NCBI GenBank assembly: GCA_025345505.1
Contig: JANVCC010000030.1
Span: 6,190,254 to 6,254,253, forward strand
DNA length: 64,000 nucleotides
Direction: 5' to 3'
Source of the DNA: Todiramphus chloris collaris
Taxonomy: Eukaryota; Chordata; Aves; Coraciiformes; Alcedinidae
Shown here: in pieces, positions 59,784 through 64,000 of the stretch
How the letters are laid out: each line of letters starts with the position of its first letter
Numbering within the stretch: position 1 is the stretch's first letter
Position numbers and translations under genes: made by a program
The notes under the pieces: model-generated
Database searches by the model: none
Told to the model about the DNA's origin: nothing
What the model saw: only the letters and a program-made list of their open reading frames with translations

Positions 59784-61853
59784 GGGAGGGAGCATCATCT
59801 GCCACAGACAAGCTGATGATTAGTGACTGCAGTGCCCAGGCATGACTCACACCATGTGGTAACTCAGGCAGCCTTTGAGGAGGTCAACAGCTCACCCTGT
59901 GAGTTTCCTATCAGGATTTCCTTGCCCGAGCCACTGTTTCTGCCACAGCTGTGTCCACGTTCTCTACAGCCCAGCAGCTTGGATGTGAACACACCAGGCA
60001 GCTCATCCTAACACACTCATGGGGCATCTGATGCAGAGCCAGCACCTTAGTAAATGTTTGATTTTTGCTCAGCTTAAGACTCTTACTTTGACAATCCAAA
60101 GGTGGGCTGGCTGCTCATGGATGAAACAGGGATGTCCAGTCCAGGCAGAAGAGAAATTCACAAATCCAAAGCCACAAGCTTTAGAATTTGTCTTTGCTAA
60201 ACTGAGATCCCTTTGCAAGGCTCCAATCTCCAGTCGGTTTAAATCTGATGAGTTTCCTGTGAATTTCTGAGAACAAAACTCTGTGACAAAATTCCATGGC
60301 AAATACGTTTGGTGAGGCTGTTTTTACAGCTACTACACCCCTGGGTACAAGCAGACCTGCAGACTCTGCACTGCCGTATCCCTGAGGGGATTTTTGTATA
60401 GCTCCATTGCAAATACTCGTACAATTCACACATGAAATATTTCCATGGATGGGAGAAGTTACAGCCTGCCATTCAATTTGATTTAAGTGTTTGTATTTTT
60501 ATTTCACTTGTGTCACGCCCCCCATCAGGAAGCAAAACTCACCGTGTATTTTCAAACCAAGTTAACAGGCTTTTAATCTATTTTCAAGCATTTTAGAGCA
60601 AGTCTCTTACTTTCAGATGAAATTGAATTTTTGACTATTTTTAATTATCTCATTAATGACTTGTCAGGTATCTGTGTTTCCACAAGTAGTTTTACACATC
60701 TCTAATCATATCATTTCAGACATTTCCCTTTTATATTGTTTTGTGAAGGCTAATGAGGCTTCACCTTGAAGCAAAAATGATCCAATTCTAAAGAAACCGA
60801 GAATCAGCTGTACTGACAAATTTGAATGCAATGGCAAGACACTGAAAATAATTATTTGCAAATGTGTCCGAACTTGTGAAATTAAATTTGAGACAAGCTC
60901 ACAGCAAATACAAGAAAGAAATATTACCATGCAAAGTTAAAGCTTCTGGGCTGTTTTTTCCTCTTTCAGACTCACCTCTGCTGTATCAGTGTTGTCCTAG
61001 ACCTTGATCTCTCTAGGGTAGAGGCAAAAGGGACAAGCAGCCTTTCATAGTGAGGTCACCACCTCTTCTCCATTCAGATCTGTGGCATCTGCAAGTCTGG
61101 TGGCTAATAAGGAGTATAAACTAGATTAAGTGATGGTGTTAGTTCAGTGGCTCGGCATTCACATGCATCTGCCCCATCTATGGACACTCTCCTGCTTTAA
61201 TCACAGATCCCGGATGTGAAGCTTTGTGACAAGAATCCATCACTGGGGAGGGTATATAAAGTGAAGTATCTGGTTCCACAGCAATATTTTAAGAGAATGT
61301 TTCTGCTCCCCAGTCCTCTCACCCACAAAGGGTGTGTAAACTCCACAAATTAACTCTACAAAGCAGTGTGCCATATCAGGGCTTTGCTTTCTTCTCAGCA
61401 ATTAAAACAATGTCCTAAGGTTTTATTTGATGGATTCAGTCTTTCAAAGGACTAAGTTCTCCACTGGTGTTCTACCTGCTCCCCTTTTCACCATACTCCA
61501 GACTCCTGCAGACATCAAAGGCAAGGCAGCTTTGCACAGAAGTGAGGTGTTGTCCCAGGGTTAAACAGTGTTAACTAACTCCCTCATATGCTAATCCTCT
61601 CCAAGAGTTTTCATCCACTCTGAAGACAGACATTTACAAAGGAAGAAATAACAAGAAGGAAAAACAAAACATTCACCACTGTACTTCAATGCCTTCTCCA
61701 AAACATTATGGTGTCCAATATGTAGACCTGTCACTTCCAGAACCATACGGAAGTTCACAAACTCAGCCCTAAAGTCTCAGGTCAAAACTGTCTAAGGTGG
61801 AGGAGAACATTTTGTACTGGGGAAGGACCAGGTTTCAACAACCTACAAATGTT

Positions 61854-62140
61854 ACGCGATATGAATGACCTGAGCCTGTATAAGACCAGCTTGCCTTTCC
61901 CTGGTCCCCCAGCTCAGCAGAGCAGCCCACGTGTTGGTGCTGCCCCTCTGGCACTGGCCAAGGCTGCTGGTCAAAGCGGGTGCAGCAACGGCCAAGCAGC
62001 AGTGCATGCCTTGGGCAGGAGGTCACCATGGGGTTGGCAACGTTTCTGCCTCCAGAGCTGTTGAGCTGCATTGTTCATGTCAGCTCCACAGCCACCGTGT
62101 GACACTGCATGGATGAGGTGGCTCCGTCCCCAGTGGCTGC
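61854..62140. other. GC-richer patch with CpGs and a CACGTG E-box
   Basis: Nine CpGs occur in about 290 bp, with CACGTG at about 61928-61933 and many CTG/CAG-rich words. Overlapping frames on both strands reflect the composition and show no family features. Confidence 0.3.
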
Positions 62141-64000
62141 GGGGTTGTTTTCTGCTCTACAAGGCCCCTACTCTGCTGCAGTGACCTACTTCCATATTCT
62201 GGTTTGACAAAGTTTAAGAAAAAAAAAAAATTTCCAACAAAACAACAAGACAAAACCCCCAAGCCCCTTGACAACAAAACCACGAACAAAGAAACAAGTG
62301 ACTACTTTTTAACTTGTTCTTTTGCATTCTTAAGCTGCTATGGAAACTAAATAGGACTCAAATCCTGTAATTCATTCTTATATACCTGAGGCAATACAAT
62401 ATGTGTTTTTGTGTGCTGGATTTTTGCTTCAAATAGCTTTGTAATAGTCTTATCCAAAAGATGAACTGCAAATGCTTTTTTTTTTTTTTTCCCTATTTTC
62501 CTGTATTGTAAACAAAGATTTAAGAAAAAAAGATTTTAAGGTCTACAGCAAATAGGACTTATATTTGAGTATTTACATTTGATTATTAAAGACTTTAAAC
62601 AATCTATCTGTGAAAGGCAAATAAATGAAGCCTTTGGAACAGTGAGAACATAGCTTTAATTGTGTTTTCTCAGAGAAAAAGCACAAACTCAAAAATCTAG
62701 GGTGTCGCTTGTTGGTTCTGCTGTTAGAAATGTCATCACAGTTGCAGAGGGAGAAGATGTAATGGTCTAACAAAGACAGTGGCATTTAAGGAAAAGTTAA
62801 AAATATGTAAAGTATCAGGTAAAATGAAGGAAGCATCCTCTAGAGAGGGAAGAATGATACAATTGTCCCATAATCCCAGGACATCTCCATCTCCAGGCAG
62901 TTTACACCAGCAGAGACCTAAATCAGCAAAGCCATCATATGAATAACACGTGCCATTTGGATTAGACTGGATTAGGTACATAGCCCTGGACTACTAAAAA
63001 AAGTGCAGACCAAAAGCATAGTTAGTCCTTTGCACTCCCAACAATCCTGGCTATCCAACATGTCGGTTCAACCTGCTCTACCATGAGTCTAATTCTGACA
63101 GATCAGCAATGTGGAACTTCACCAGTCTTAGTGGCTTTGCATCAAAGCAGGAGAAAAATCTGGCCTGCAGAGCAATGCAGCGGGAACATTTTCAGCCACG
63201 GGACATCTGGATCATTTTTGCATCATAGCATTTCATATGGTCTTACTGCTGACCTGATCAACAGAGGTGCTTTTCTGAATGTAAATGCTACAGAATTGAC
63301 TTCTGTTCTTCAGTATCACTCACGTGGTTTATCAGGCGGTTGGCTGGTTAGTATTTTATGTTAGCTCTTATTGCCTCACCAGAGTAGCCCATTATATAAT
63401 ATGACTCTATTGATAACTCTGCTGTTCCTCCACAGGAAACCTCCATTTTCTTGACTGGAAATGGAGATACAAAAATGCTAAAGTATTATTTACAGCACAG
63501 ATCTCTGTCTGTGCAGTTACACCAGCACCTAGTGTAGCTACAAACTGATTATACCAATTTGTATACATTTATCCTGTAAACATTTATTATTTTGATCAGC
63601 AAAGTCACCTATTCAGCCAAAAGAACTTTTTGCTGGTGCACTGGGATTCTTTAACATTTGACCACCATGGCTATGTCCTAAAAATCATTTTCTCTCTTGA
63701 AATGACTGGAAAAACTTCTTGTGGTTAGAACAAGCCTGAGACACATGAGATTGCAGTGAACCCAAGATCAGAATTCAAAATTCAGTATAATATCCCAGGT
63801 CACTTAAAACCTCCATGAGCTTATTCATAAGGAAAGATTTTAAGAAACTGGAGACAAAGAAAACATGTAAAAATCCAAACACTTCTAATATTCTCAGTTA
63901 TGATAAGAGAAGCAGATGGAAAAGCTTGACAAATCCTACCTCACAGGAATCCGTCATGTTCCAGAAGAAGCAATAACCAGCAATCAGAAAACTTTGTTTA

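Larger units (their letters stand above)
57778..64000. other. Unique sequence, no gene seen
   Basis: No transposon was recognised. It contains two CpG-retaining patches (59657-59783 and 61854-62140) and a T15 tract at 62476-62490. The open frames (up to 94 codons, many overlapping on both strands near 60.0-60.5 kb) have no family features. Confidence 0.5.

Noticed and set aside
1-64000. CRISPR arrays, bacterial operons, phage genes
   Set aside because: No regularly spaced direct repeats and no dense coding; all recognisable content is vertebrate.

Overview
This is a window of bird nuclear DNA with no gene that I can support. The call rests on its repeats. At least 19 fragments of CR1, the main LINE of birds and reptiles, are readable by eye, and there is one LTR whose closing segment matches a pattern common in avian endogenous retroviruses. 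The rest is AT-rich, CpG-poor sequence with scattered homopolymer runs, as in avian intergenic DNA or very long introns. I see no operons, bacterial signals, CRISPR arrays, rRNA or intact tRNA. The open frames present (166 codons at most) have no family features, and the few with recognisable protein similarity are decayed CR1 reverse transcriptase.

Layout. 1-8.4 kb is unique sequence with one possible MIR/CORE-SINE relic (about 1.57 kb) and a CTCF-like site (6.9 kb). 8.4-41.8 kb is repeat-rich and holds most of the CR1 copies in both orientations. These include a 1.2 kb copy that keeps much of the RT region (9.4-10.6 kb, minus), a copy with an internal deletion (30.4-30.9 kb, plus), and an older CR1-like tail with a 48-bp in-frame duplication (28.65-28.93 kb, minus). 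A solo LTR of about 470 bp at 38.42-38.89 kb carries a consensus CRE and a TATA box. 41.8-56.2 kb is a 14.4 kb stretch in which I recognise no transposon. Two more CR1 copies lie at 56.2-56.6 and 57.5-57.8 kb, and the last 6 kb is unique.

Several short unique blocks stand out because they keep CpG dinucleotides and transcription-factor-like motifs in a CpG-poor background: 18.48-18.66, 20.2-20.7, 46.08-46.47, 59.66-59.78 and 61.85-62.14 kb. One of them contains a candidate 26-nt microexon with good splice sites. These are the best places to look for conserved noncoding elements or exons of an unrecognised transcript, but that is inference from a single sequence. I did not find a new biological system. 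The more interesting items are the LTR promoter module, the duplicated reading frame in the old CR1 tail, the microexon candidate and the transposon-free 14 kb.
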